This document shows positions 1 through 7,948 of a stretch of 40,404 bases of DNA, piece after piece. Numbering within the stretch: the first letter of the stretch is position 1; each line of letters opens with the position of its first letter. The stretch is from CAWDPQ01 sp049642465. GTDB taxonomy: Bacteria > Acidobacteriota > Vicinamibacteria > Vicinamibacterales > 2-12-FULL-66-21. Made by a program: the position numbers and the translations under genes. The notes beneath the pieces are model-generated. The model did not search any database, was not told where the DNA came from, and saw nothing but the letters and a program-made list of their open reading frames with translations. The stretch covers positions 1-40,404 of the forward strand of contig JBAROV010000246.1 of the NCBI GenBank assembly GCA_049642465.1, given 5' to 3'.

Positions 1-108
1 GGTCCAGACTGTTCCTGGAGTGAAGAATTTATGGACCTGGCCGATGACCGGCACCGCCCCAATCGCGACGAGTACTCCAATCAATACGGCTGCTCTCATG
101 GTTTTCAT
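1..108 (-). CDS. exported protein, N-terminus only (cut by window edge)
   Basis: Reading the minus strand from an ATG at 106-108 gives 36 codons without a stop up to the window edge. The peptide begins MKTMRAAVLIGVLVAIGAVP and continues VIGQVHKFFTPGTVW. A short basic start, a hydrophobic core and a plausible cleavage after VIG-Q make this a Sec signal peptide. The mature part is too short to assign a family. The gene is transcribed in the same direction as the kinase at 355-3144 and lies about 250 bases downstream of it. The spacer contains a small GC hairpin (152-165) and nothing else I recognise. Confidence 0.6.
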   Translation of the reverse strand, partial: MKTMRAAVLIGVLVAIGAVPVIGQVHKFFTPGTVWT

Positions 109-354
109 CGTCGGTCGCTTTCTTGTGAACACGAGCTAACGGCTGCCGAGGGCGGAGACCTCCGCTAACCCCGGGTTCTTCAAGCACAACGAATGTTGGA
201 GTATGGTGATGGCGCCGACGCCCTCTTCAGGAGGCTCCCAACGGGGTGCCGAACCGCCAGATAGTGACAGACGGGGCGTGTTGTGTCTGTTCTATAGTGC
301 ACACCCGCCGCATTTCGGGATGAGCGCGCGCTCTGGCTCCGCCCTCAGTGACCA

Positions 355-3144
355 TCAGGCGCCCTTTCGAATCTGGCGCGCCCGCTCGAGATCGCGCGTC
401 GCCGAGAGGACGACGGGGTGATTGGGGGGAAGAGTGCGTCGCAGAATGCTCACGGCGTCCTCGAGCAGCTGACGTGCGCTGGACAAGTCGTGGCCGGCGA
501 GTCGCGTCGCTCCGAGTGCCGCAAGGCTCTCCGCCGTCAAAACGTGCTGCTCGCCAAGGAACTTGCGACGCATTGCGAGCGCTTCGCTGAGGCGCGACTC
601 AGCGTCGGCAAGGTCGCCGCGCCGGCGCGCCAGTTGTCCCAGCTCGTGCAGCGTCTCGGCGACCTCGGGGTGAGACATGCCGTGCGCGGCTCGCATCCGA
701 TCGAGTACCTCGCGAAGAAGCCGCCCGGCCTCGTCGTATCGTCCGCCGTCAGCCAGTGCGCCTCCGAGCTGCCTGCGGATGGCCGCTCCCATCGGGTGCA
801 CCGCGCCCATTCGGCGGTGCCAGCGGTCGTCCGCATCGCGGAGGATCTGCTCGGCTCGAGCCGGATCACCTCGATCGCGATGGACACGCGCCAGACCGGC
901 CAGTGTTATCAAGGCGTTGGGATGGTCAGCCCCCTGCGTTCTGGCCCACGAGTCGAGAACGGCTTGAAGGCCTTCTTCCGCCGCGTCGAAACGACCCAGC
1001 ACCCGATCGATATTGGCGCGGTTGTTCCGCGCCGACAGGGTCAACTGATGGTCTTCGCCGTAGAGTCGTCGGAACCGATCCAACGCTTCTTGCGACAAGG
1101 CGGCGGCCTGCTGGAATTCACCTCGAAAGATCTGAAGCGCGGAGAAGTTGTGGACCGTCAGCGCGACGTGGGGATGTTCGTTACCGAGCAGGCGCCGACG
1201 AAGGTCGATCGTCTGGCTGTAGAGCGCCGCCGCTTCCTCGTAGCGACCCTGCTCTCTCCTGATGACAGCCAGGTTGTTCATCGAGTCCGCAATCAGCCGA
1301 TGCTCGTTGCCGTAGATCGCTCTCCGGATGCGCAGCGATTCCTCTGCGGCTGATATCGCGTCGGCCAGCCGGCCGCGCTGGCGCGCCGCGATCAGCAGGA
1401 CGTCCAGATCTTCGGCAACGTCCTGATGCAGGTTGCCGTACGCACGCCGATGCCTCGCCAGGGCCTCTCGCGCGAAACGGTCCGCGGTGTCTGCGTCGCC
1501 TCGTGCAACGGCCAGGCTCGCCTTCTGCCGCAGGTTCGTCCCGACAAGTTCGCTGTTGGCGCCGTCAATCCGCTCGTGAATGTTGAGGGCCTGATCGGTC
1601 AGCGCCGCCGCACGCTCGGTGACGCCAAGTTCGGCATAAATGCCGGCCAGAACCGTGAGAAGCTCTCCTTGCACGGCTGGCTGGCCCGCCAAGTCGCGCT
1701 GCACGCGCTCGGCGCCTTCGTCGACAACCTGCCGGAGCGTGATGTCCCGCCCGGCCGCCTGCACGGGATCGGCCCCTTGGAAGATGCTGATTAAGAACGC
1801 CTTCACCGCCTCGGCTTTCTGCGCCTCGAGCGTCTTCGCCCGCGCCTGCCAGGCCGTCGCCGTCAGCCCTCCCACCAGCGAGAGGACCAGCGACACTGCC
1901 ACCGCGATGCTAACGCGGTGCCGCCGTACGAATTTGCCCGCGCGATATCGACGCCCCTCCGGGCGTGCCGCCACGGGCCGCCCATTGAGAAACCGCTCCA
2001 GATCCTCGGCCAATGCGCCTGCGCCGATGTAGCGGTGCTGCGGTTCCCGGCGCAGCGCCTTGATGACGATCGCATCGAGGTCGCCCGCCAGGCGCGCGGC
2101 GAGCGCTCGAGGTATCACGCCCCTCGCGTGGGCGACCTCGTCGATCGACGGGGCGTCATCGTGATCACGGACGATGGCAACGACGTGCGACGGCCGTGGC
2201 GGTTCGGTGTCGAGCGACGTGCGTTCGAAGTTGCTGCTCGCGGACCCTGAGGGCCGCCGTGCTGTGAGCAGCTCGAACAGAATCACGCCGAGCGTGTAGA
2301 CGTCCGTGGCCGTCGACACGGGTTCACCCCGCAGCTGCTCGGGTGCCGCGTACGCTGGAGTCAACGGGCGCAGGCCGGTGCGCGTGAGCTTCGTTGTCTC
2401 CGCCGCGTCGTCATAGGTGAGCAACTTGGCGATGCCGAAATCGAGCAGCTTCAGATCGCCCGTCGCGGTGACAAAGATGTTCGCTGGCTTCAGATCGCGA
2501 TGGACGATGAGCCTGCCGTGCGCGTACTGCACGGCATCGCACACCCGGCAAAACAGCCGCACCCGTGCATCAATCGGAAGGCGCCGCCGGTCGCAGTAAG
2601 TCGTGATCGGCTCGCCTTCCACCAGCTCCATCGCGAAGTACGGCCGGCCGTCGGTATGAAGGCCACCGTCGAGGAGCCGGGCGATGGAAGGGTGATCGAG
2701 CTGGGCGAGAATCTGCCGTTCGCGACGGAAGCGCACCGTGGTGTCGTCGCCGTCGAAGCCGCGCCGCACGAGCTTGAGGGCGACGACCTGCGCGAACTCG
2801 CCATCGGCGCGCTCGGCCCGATACACGATGCCCATGCCTCCACGCCCGAGCTCGTGGAGCACGCGATACGGACCGACACGAGCACCCTCGTCGAGCGCAC
2901 CCTCCTCGGCGCTGCGAGCCGGCGTCATCGGCCCGCTGCGCAGCCATGCCTCGGCGCCATCATTCAGGAAGTCGCCTGCAGCGGCGTCTGCGGCGAGCAG
3001 CTGCTCGAGTCTTTCACGGAGGACAGGCTCGTCGCGACCGACGCGTTCGAGCAATGCGCACCGTCGATCGGCCGGAAGCTCCAGCGCCTGATCGAGCAAC
3101 GCTTCGAGGCGCGACCAGCCAGGTTCGGGCAATGGGCCGTCCAT
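355..3144 (-). CDS. Hanks-type Ser/Thr protein kinase with C-terminal TPR repeats
   Basis: This is a 929-residue membrane-anchored kinase. The glycine loop GRGGMG is at about residues 100-105, the ATP lysine is in ALKLV (about 124), the catalytic loop HRDLKPAN at about 215-222 and DFG at about 235-237, so it should be active. After the kinase domain a juxtamembrane stretch rich in Arg leads into one hydrophobic segment (RVSIAVAVSLVLSLVGG, roughly residue 400-420). The remaining half is a long array of TPR units of the kinesin-light-chain type. The start was placed at MDGPLPEPGW (3144), because the 32 codons before it look non-coding and run into the divergent sigma-factor gene. It is divergent from an ECF sigma factor of the family known to be activated by such kinases, which makes that sigma factor its likely substrate (inference). 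Confidence 0.93.
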   Translation of the reverse strand: MDGPLPEPGWSRLEALLDQALELPADRRCALLERVGRDEPVLRERLEQLLAADAAAGDFLNDGAEAWLRSGPMTPARSAEEGALDEGARVGPYRVLHELGRGGMGIVYRAERADGEFAQVVALKLVRRGFDGDDTTVRFRRERQILAQLDHPSIARLLDGGLHTDGRPYFAMELVEGEPITTYCDRRRLPIDARVRLFCRVCDAVQYAHGRLIVHRDLKPANIFVTATGDLKLLDFGIAKLLTYDDAAETTKLTRTGLRPLTPAYAAPEQLRGEPVSTATDVYTLGVILFELLTARRPSGSASSNFERTSLDTEPPRPSHVVAIVRDHDDAPSIDEVAHARGVIPRALAARLAGDLDAIVIKALRREPQHRYIGAGALAEDLERFLNGRPVAARPEGRRYRAGKFVRRHRVSIAVAVSLVLSLVGGLTATAWQARAKTLEAQKAEAVKAFLISIFQGADPVQAAGRDITLRQVVDEGAERVQRDLAGQPAVQGELLTVLAGIYAELGVTERAAALTDQALNIHERIDGANSELVGTNLRQKASLAVARGDADTADRFAREALARHRRAYGNLHQDVAEDLDVLLIAARQRGRLADAISAAEESLRIRRAIYGNEHRLIADSMNNLAVIRREQGRYEEAAALYSQTIDLRRRLLGNEHPHVALTVHNFSALQIFRGEFQQAAALSQEALDRFRRLYGEDHQLTLSARNNRANIDRVLGRFDAAEEGLQAVLDSWARTQGADHPNALITLAGLARVHRDRGDPARAEQILRDADDRWHRRMGAVHPMGAAIRRQLGGALADGGRYDEAGRLLREVLDRMRAAHGMSHPEVAETLHELGQLARRRGDLADAESRLSEALAMRRKFLGEQHVLTAESLAALGATRLAGHDLSSARQLLEDAVSILRRTLPPNHPVVLSATRDLERARQIRKGA

Positions 3145-3272
3145 TCGTCGCCTGTCGGGGCAATATAATGCGAACGCGAGCAAAAAGAACTGAAAGTCGT
3201 GACCGCTGATGCCTGCTTCGTCCCCGAGCTCAGCCGTCACTCATGCAACCCGACGCGTGTAAAGGGCGAGCG
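3145..3272. promoter_or_regulatory. divergent kinase/sigma-factor intergenic region
   Basis: These 128 bases separate the divergent kinase and sigma-factor starts and must hold both promoters. A TATAAT hexamer is present on the plus strand at 3164-3169, but no convincing -35 box lies at the right distance, so no promoter is called precisely. An AAAGGGCG stretch just before 3273 is a fair ribosome-binding site and favours that start over the upstream ATG at 3243. Confidence 0.45.
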
Positions 3273-3866
3273 ATGGCAGCCAACGACGAGGCACTTCCAG
3301 ATCCGGGAGAGATCACGCGTTTGCTGGTGTCGATCAGCGAGGGGGACCGTTACGCGCTCAATCGGCTGTTTCCGGTCGTCTACGCCGAATTGCGAGCGCT
3401 GGCGCATCGTCAGCTCGCGCATATCCGTCCTGGCGACACGCTCCAGACGACCGCGCTCGTGCACGAGGCCTACCTCAAGCTTCTCGGCACCGCCCGTCCA
3501 GAGTGGCGCGACCGAAGGCATTTCTTTGCGGTCGCGAGCCGCGCCATGCGCCAGATCAGCGTCGATTACGCCCGTACGCAGGCGGCGCAGAAGCGTGGTG
3601 GAAACACGCCGACACTGACGCTCGACGAGCAGCGCCTGCCCGTCGCCGATCGGGCGCACGAACTCGTGCTGCTCGATCAGGCACTGACGGAGCTCGAGTC
3701 CTTGAGCGAGCGTCCGGCGCGGGTCGTCGAGCTGCGCTTCTTTGGCGGGCTTTCAGTCGAAGAGACTGCAGCGGTAATGGAGGTGTCAGAGCGCACGGTC
3801 AAGCGCGAGTGGCAGAAGGCGCGCGCGTTCCTCTTCGATGCTCTCCGACGCGAGGGTCTCGGCTAG
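3273..3866 (+). CDS. ECF sigma factor, TIGR02999/ECF43-like
   Basis: This is a 197-residue RNA polymerase sigma factor with only regions 2 and 4. Region 2 contains LFPVVYAELRALAHRQL, then TLQTTALVHEAYLKLLG, where ordinary ECF factors carry an acidic DAED-type motif before the VQE/VHE helix. Here that acidic patch is replaced by Thr-rich sequence (Thr56, Thr59 and Thr60 in this numbering). Region 4 shows LRFFGGLSVEETAAVMEVSE followed by the recognition helix RTVKREWQKARAFL. No anti-sigma gene is nearby; a Ser/Thr kinase lies divergently. In the ECF43 group, phosphorylation of a threonine in region 2.2 by a cognate kinase replaces the missing negative charge and switches the sigma factor on (EcfP/PknT in Vibrio, EcfK/PknS in Xanthomonas). 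An alternative start at 3243 adds ten residues without a ribosome-binding site. Confidence 0.93.
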   Translation: MAANDEALPDPGEITRLLVSISEGDRYALNRLFPVVYAELRALAHRQLAHIRPGDTLQTTALVHEAYLKLLGTARPEWRDRRHFFAVASRAMRQISVDYARTQAAQKRGGNTPTLTLDEQRLPVADRAHELVLLDQALTELESLSERPARVVELRFFGGLSVEETAAVMEVSERTVKREWQKARAFLFDALRREGLG

Positions 3867-3880
3867 CCCCACTTCCTGAT

Positions 3881-3920
3881 TGGCCCCTTCCTCGTTCCAT
3901 TTCCGTTTGAGTTAGGGAAG
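3881..3920 (+). repeat. 40-bp upstream element, copy 1
   Basis: This element starts TGGCCCCTTCCTCGTTCC and ends with CCGTTTGAG plus a purine-rich tail. It matches 37 of 40 bases with a second copy at 5361-5400. It sits between the sigma-factor stop and the first exported-protein gene (ATG at 3967). The two best-conserved blocks, TGGCCCC and CGTTTGAG, are 16 bases apart, a spacing typical of -35 and -10 elements. A promoter read by the adjacent ECF sigma factor is therefore plausible but unproven. Confidence 0.7.
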
Positions 3921-3966
3921 GCCGCAAAAGGCCGTCAAGAACAGCTGGCACACGGGGACTCGAGCC

Positions 3967-4686
3967 ATGAACACTCGCGCCAAAGTACGAAGACTCGTCG
4001 TGTCAATCGTTGCGGCTGCATTCTTCGGCGTCGCGCTCGTCGGCCTCGCCCAGAGCGCGTCACCCCGCGTCACCTCCGTTCCGATCTGCCTCAAGCCCAA
4101 CGGTCAGTTGCGCGTACTGATGGGAGGTGCCGGAACCTGCGATTCCTCCGAACAGCAGACCGAATGGGTTGTCAGCGGAGAAGTGACGGACATCACCCTC
4201 GGCCAGGGCCTGACGGGAAGGCGTGACGGCGGCACGATCCAGCTCGCGGTCAATCCCGCGCTTTTGGAGAGGGGCAGGGTGTTTTCGGGGTTCAACGACG
4301 GTCCGGTACCGCTGCCGCGCGAGTCTGGCCAGATCGATATCGCCACGCTCGAGCTTCCCGCGGGTTACTTCGCCATCTTCGCGAAGCTGACGGTCGTCAA
4401 CAACGGGTTCAACGACGATGAAAACGCGCGCGATAGAGTCATCTGCAAGCTCAATGCGCTGCCTGATTTCGACAATGCGGAGACTCTGGTTGAAGAGAAC
4501 GGCGTCTTCTTCAGAGAGGCGATGGCAGGGCTGACAATGCAGCTCGTTCACAAGTTCAGCAGCCCGGGCAGCGTGACTCTGAGCTGCTACGAAGACGATT
4601 CCATACCGGATCTCTATTTCACGAATCTCAAGATCACGGCTATCGAAGCATCGAGCGTCTCGAACGTGTTTCTGCCGGTTCCCTGA
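3967..4686 (+). CDS. exported protein with tail-fibre-like motif
   Basis: This 239-residue protein starts with a basic n-region (NTRAKVRRL), a hydrophobic core (VVSIVAAAFFGVALVGLA) and a cleavage-like QSA, so export by Sec is expected. Next comes a Cys-x16-Cys element (C41 and C58, around NGQLRVLMGGAGT) of the kind found at the start of collagen-like or fibre-like bacterial surface proteins. It is followed by VTDITLGQGLTG...GGTIQLAV (about 74-95), which resembles the beta-structured GLTGG repeats of phage tail fibres. The C-terminal 130 residues look beta-rich and match no family I can name. It is preceded by a copy of the 40-bp element and followed after 93 bases by the gp19-like gene, probably in the same transcript. 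Confidence 0.8.
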   Translation: MNTRAKVRRLVVSIVAAAFFGVALVGLAQSASPRVTSVPICLKPNGQLRVLMGGAGTCDSSEQQTEWVVSGEVTDITLGQGLTGRRDGGTIQLAVNPALLERGRVFSGFNDGPVPLPRESGQIDIATLELPAGYFAIFAKLTVVNNGFNDDENARDRVICKLNALPDFDNAETLVEENGVFFREAMAGLTMQLVHKFSSPGSVTLSCYEDDSIPDLYFTNLKITAIEASSVSNVFLPVP

Positions 4687-4779
4687 AGACAGGCAGCGTG
4701 GGTGCGAAGCTGGCGCGTTGCGCGCCGCATAACGGAGGGCGTGAGGCTGATTCGCCTCCCGCGATTTTGAGAGGTCTCC

Positions 4780-5340
4780 ATGCATACCAAGATGCAAGCC
4801 ATGTTGCGGCAGTCAGCTTGCGCGATTTTCGCGATCGGGATAGGAGCCGTCTCGGATTTCGGCGCCGAACCGCCGGCACAGCGCGAACTCGCGCAGCGTT
4901 TTGCGGTCTCTGTGAACAATTGCCAGACTGATCTGGGCAGTTGGCCGAAAGTCACCGGCCTGGATGCCACGATGGACCTCGCCGAGTATCGCTCGGGGGG
5001 CCGTGCGGTCAGCTTTCTTCGGTACCTGAGAGCGTCTCTCAGCGATGGAACGGTGACGCTGAGTCGGCCGGCCAGCAGTGAAAGCGAGTTCGTCCAGGAT
5101 TGGCTCGCTCAATTTCATCTGTCGTACGAGCCGGCCACGGTGGACATTACGCTGCTCGACAGTGCCGACCAACCCCTCACGAGCTGGAAGCTATCGGGCG
5201 TCGTACCGGTGCACTGGCAGATTTCCGCTTTCGATCCCGCGCGGTCCGAAATTGCCACAGAGGTCCTTGTTCTCGCCCATGAGGGATTGGCGCTCGACCG
5301 ATCGCCGACGCGTTGCGAGCCGATCCCAGAGAATGAATGA
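4780..5340 (+). CDS. T4 gp19-like tail-tube-fold protein with signal-like N-terminus
   Basis: This is a 186-residue protein. From about residue 40 it follows the phage tail-tube (gp19, TIGR02241-type) pattern: VTGLDATMDLAEYRSGG (58-74), DGTVTLSRP (89-97), TVDITLLDSADQPLTSWKL (120-138), and the family's C-terminal signature EIATEVLVLAHEGL (157-170). Tube proteins of phages and contractile injection systems start directly with the tube domain and stay in the cytoplasm until assembly. This one carries about 30 extra residues with a hydrophobic core (SACAIFAIGIGAVSDFGA) that look like a Sec signal. The start has a good ribosome-binding site (GAGAGG). No sheath, baseplate, spike or AAA+ gene is nearby, so a prophage or injection-system cluster is not supported. 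A structural or adhesive role outside the inner membrane is inference. Confidence 0.8.
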   Translation: MHTKMQAMLRQSACAIFAIGIGAVSDFGAEPPAQRELAQRFAVSVNNCQTDLGSWPKVTGLDATMDLAEYRSGGRAVSFLRYLRASLSDGTVTLSRPASSESEFVQDWLAQFHLSYEPATVDITLLDSADQPLTSWKLSGVVPVHWQISAFDPARSEIATEVLVLAHEGLALDRSPTRCEPIPENE

Positions 5341-5360
5341 CCCCCCACCAGCTGGCTGTC

Positions 5361-5400
5361 TGGCCCCTTCCTCGTTCCGTTTCCGTTTGAGTGAGTGAAG
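5361..5400 (+). repeat. 40-bp upstream element, copy 2
   Basis: This is the second copy of the element at 3881-3920, differing at three positions (5379, 5393 and 5396). It lies 20 bases upstream of the ATG at 5421, immediately after the gp19-like gene. Its place ahead of a second exported-protein gene supports a shared regulatory function rather than a random duplication. Confidence 0.7.
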
Positions 5401-5420
5401 ACCAGAAAGGGAGGTCGCTC

Positions 5421-5936
5421 ATGTTTCGCTCACGCCGGACTCACGTGCTGCTGGCTCTCGCGCTATCTGTCCCGTTGTTCATGTTCGGGGATCGCGTGCT
5501 CGCGATTCAGGACTCCGAAGACAAGGTATGGTTCGGTCCAGTCGGGATCACAACGGGAGAGCGCGCCCTCATCAACATCTACGCGATTGGAAACCCCGAC
5601 GTGGTTGGAAACCCAGACATCGCCCCCTGGAACTTCGTCGTCCGGGTGTTCGACCGGCGCGGCAGGGCCGTCCAGGAGCAGAGGCTGCAGCTTGCGGCCG
5701 GAGTGATCGGATCCGTACCGATCGCCATTCAGGATGAGGAGAACATTATTGGGCTTCTGTCGAGCCGGCGCACATTTCGCGCGGAGATCGTCGGGTTCAA
5801 CCCGCAACCCGACCCGCCCGGCAAATGGGCGGTTACGCTCGAAGTGATCGATCGCTTCACAGGACGGACGAGCCTCCTCCTTGGCGGCCCCGACACACTG
5901 CCTGCTGCGACGATCGTACCTTCACCCGGGCAGTGA
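5421..5936 (+). CDS. exported protein with FNPQPDPPG motif
   Basis: This is a 171-residue protein. The chosen ATG has a strong ribosome-binding site (GGGAGG six bases upstream); an in-frame upstream GTG would add ten residues overlapping the 40-bp element. A signal peptide is clear: RSRRTH, then a hydrophobic core LLALALSVPLFMF, then VLA as cleavage site. The mature part is beta-rich (VWFGPVGITTGERALINIY, WNFVVRVFDRRG) and contains the striking Pro-rich motif FNPQPDPPG at about 129-137. I recall this motif from other exported acidobacterial proteins without a named function. It is probably cotranscribed with the small protein at 6040. Confidence 0.8.
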   Translation: MFRSRRTHVLLALALSVPLFMFGDRVLAIQDSEDKVWFGPVGITTGERALINIYAIGNPDVVGNPDIAPWNFVVRVFDRRGRAVQEQRLQLAAGVIGSVPIAIQDEENIIGLLSSRRTFRAEIVGFNPQPDPPGKWAVTLEVIDRFTGRTSLLLGGPDTLPAATIVPSPGQ

Positions 5937-6039
5937 ACACACGTTGAGTTCGGTGAGTGGAAGTGGGATTCCGTCGCGCGCAGCGGCCGCGCGATGTATC
6001 TCACGCATCGGGCATCTCATAGCGAACGAGGAGGATTCG

Positions 6040-6360
6040 ATGATCAGGCTTTCTGCGTCTCGTTGCGTCGGCTCGCGGCAACAGAGGATTCCGGCGGTCG
6101 TGCTGATTGCCGTCTTGGGGGTTGGCATCTGGCTGGGTGGCGCGCTCGTGCAGGCGTATGACCCGCGGCTGGATGAAGCGCTCGCGGCTCTGCAAAAGGC
6201 CGCGGCGCTGGTCGAAGCCTCATCGGCTGGCGACGTATCCGCGCGCACGCAGCACAAGTTCGACAGCGACCTCGGCAAGGCGCTCGCCAGTATCCAGGAC
6301 GCGATGGATCACATCGTTGCCGCTGGAACTGCCGCGGACTCTGACGGCGGATCGCAGTGA
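6040..6360 (+). CDS. small exported hypothetical protein
   Basis: This is a 106-residue protein with a very good ribosome-binding site (GGAGG, five bases before the ATG). The first 40 residues form a signal peptide or membrane anchor (RIPAVVLIAVLGVGIWLGGALVQA). The rest is helical: LDEALAALQKAAALVEAS, then LGKALASIQDAMDHIVAAG. This pattern would suit a small helical hairpin or coiled coil in the periplasm. No family is recognised. It lies 103 bases after the FNPQPDPPG protein in the same orientation. Confidence 0.7.
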   Translation: MIRLSASRCVGSRQQRIPAVVLIAVLGVGIWLGGALVQAYDPRLDEALAALQKAAALVEASSAGDVSARTQHKFDSDLGKALASIQDAMDHIVAAGTAADSDGGSQ

Positions 6361-6477
6361 GCGTTTAGTACCTATAGACGAGGCTCTTAGCGTCACGCGA
6401 ACCGCAGAGCTCGGCAACTGGCCGAGTTCTTGAAACAGCCCTCCCTCGCTCGACGCGGAGCACAGCGGTTTCGTGCG

Positions 6478-7929
6478 ATGGACACGCTCCTGCGCTTTCC
6501 TCTCCTTATCAAGTCCGGCCTGTTTGTCGTGTGGCTCGCGATGTCCGTGGGAGCTGCTGGGTGCGGCTCCTCCAGCTCCACTACTACCTCCCCTGGCCCG
6601 TTGAAGAGGTGCGAGATTACCCTGGGGACACGCAATTCCACACTTCCGGCAAGCGGAGGGACAGGGAGCGTTACGGTCACGACCGAACGCGAGTGCCAGT
6701 GGACGGCGACGAGCGAGGCTGCGTGGCTCACTCTCTCCGGGACGACTGGCCAGGGCGACGGGACGATTCAGTACTCCGTCGGCATAAACCTCGATCCGGT
6801 TCAACGCACGGGCGCAATTGTCACCAACGACAAGCGGGTCGAAGTTACCCAAACTGCCGGGGAATGCAAGTTTGATCTCGGCTCATCGTCCACGTCATTC
6901 CCGAATTCGGGCGGCTCGAGCACGGTGCAGGTCCACGCATCGAGCGCCATGTGCGCGTGGTCGGCAACCTCCCACGTCGATTGGATCGACATTCGGTCCG
7001 GTCGAGATGGTAAGGGTCACGGTGCCGTCGCGTATGAAGTGGCGGCAACGACCGGGCCATCGCGCACCGGCACACTGACGGTGGCCGGCCAGACCGTGAC
7101 CGTGACGCAGGGTCAGGGCTGCACGTACACCATCGGTCCGGAGCGTCATTCGATTCCCGCCTCCGGCGGAAACAGCTCCTTCAATGTGGCGGCGGCGGAT
7201 GGCTGTGTGTGGAACGTGCGCAGTAATGCCGACTGGATCGCGATCGCATCGGCCGCGACCGGCACCGGGACGGCGAGCGTCGCGTACTCCGTGGCCGCCA
7301 ACCCGGGTCCCTCGCGAACGGGTACGATCACGGCTGCAGGCCGTACGTTTACCGTCGAACAGGTCAGCGGCTGCACGTATACGATCTCTCCGGCGACGAG
7401 GGAGCTGGGCATGGCTGCCCAGACCGTAACGGTCTCGGTCGCAACAGCGCAGCTCTGCACGTGGACGGCAAGGAGCAACGCCTCCTGGATCGGTGTGTCC
7501 TCGGGAGCCAGCGGAACAGGCAGTGGGAACGTGCAGCTGGCGGTAGCAACGAACACAAGGGAGGCGCGGACCGGCACCGCCACCATTGGTGGCCAAATCT
7601 TCACAGTCAGTCAGGCGGGTTGTACGGCGACACTCTCGCCGACGTATCAGCTCATCCCGCCGGTCGGCGCCGTCGGGGAGTTCCAGGTGAATACCATCGC
7701 CGCCTGTCCGTGGAACGCCGTGCCGGGCGCGTCCTGGATACGAATTACTTCAGGTGGGAGTGGCGCGGGGGTGGGGATGGTCGGATTTATCACCGAGCCG
7801 AACCTGGGTCCTGCGCGCACAGGGACGATCGACGTCCTGAACCAGAAGTTCCTGGTGCAGCAGGAGGCCGTGGGGACCCCGGTGGTGTCGCCGCAGCAGG
7901 CGACGCTTCAGCCTCCGATGGAACGGTGA
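6478..7929 (+). CDS. lipoprotein with five BACON-type repeats
   Basis: This is a 483-residue protein. The N-terminus has a hydrophobic core (SGLFVVWLAMSVG) ending in AAGC, a lipobox, followed by Ser/Thr-rich linker sequence, so it should be lipid-anchored. The rest is five tandem units of about 85-90 residues. Each begins with Cys and a beta-strand (CKFDLG, CTYTIGP, CTYTISP, CTATLSP). Each continues with a C-x-W pair (CQWTA, CAWSA, CVWNV, CTWTA, CPWNA), then a W-[IL] strand (WIDI, WIAI, WIGV) and RTGT...V-T/E-Q at the end. This is the BACON domain pattern, an Ig-like fold often attached to carbohydrate-active or surface proteins. No catalytic domain is present, so it is a surface binding or scaffold protein by inference. 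Confidence 0.88.
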   Translation: MDTLLRFPLLIKSGLFVVWLAMSVGAAGCGSSSSTTTSPGPLKRCEITLGTRNSTLPASGGTGSVTVTTERECQWTATSEAAWLTLSGTTGQGDGTIQYSVGINLDPVQRTGAIVTNDKRVEVTQTAGECKFDLGSSSTSFPNSGGSSTVQVHASSAMCAWSATSHVDWIDIRSGRDGKGHGAVAYEVAATTGPSRTGTLTVAGQTVTVTQGQGCTYTIGPERHSIPASGGNSSFNVAAADGCVWNVRSNADWIAIASAATGTGTASVAYSVAANPGPSRTGTITAAGRTFTVEQVSGCTYTISPATRELGMAAQTVTVSVATAQLCTWTARSNASWIGVSSGASGTGSGNVQLAVATNTREARTGTATIGGQIFTVSQAGCTATLSPTYQLIPPVGAVGEFQVNTIAACPWNAVPGASWIRITSGGSGAGVGMVGFITEPNLGPARTGTIDVLNQKFLVQQEAVGTPVVSPQQATLQPPMER

Positions 7930-7948
7930 ACGTGTTCCACAGCAAACC

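Noticed and set aside
152..165. GCGGAG/CTCCGC hairpin downstream of the kinase gene
   Set aside because: Very small loop, no T-run and high local GC; too weak to call a terminator.
3164..3169. TATAAT hexamer in the kinase/sigma intergenic region
   Set aside because: There is no supporting -35 sequence at suitable spacing, so it is noted only within the intergenic entry.
7919..7939. TGGAAC/GTTCCA inverted repeat at the end of the BACON gene
   Set aside because: A six-base stem with a nine-base loop and no T-run, partly inside coding sequence; likely chance.
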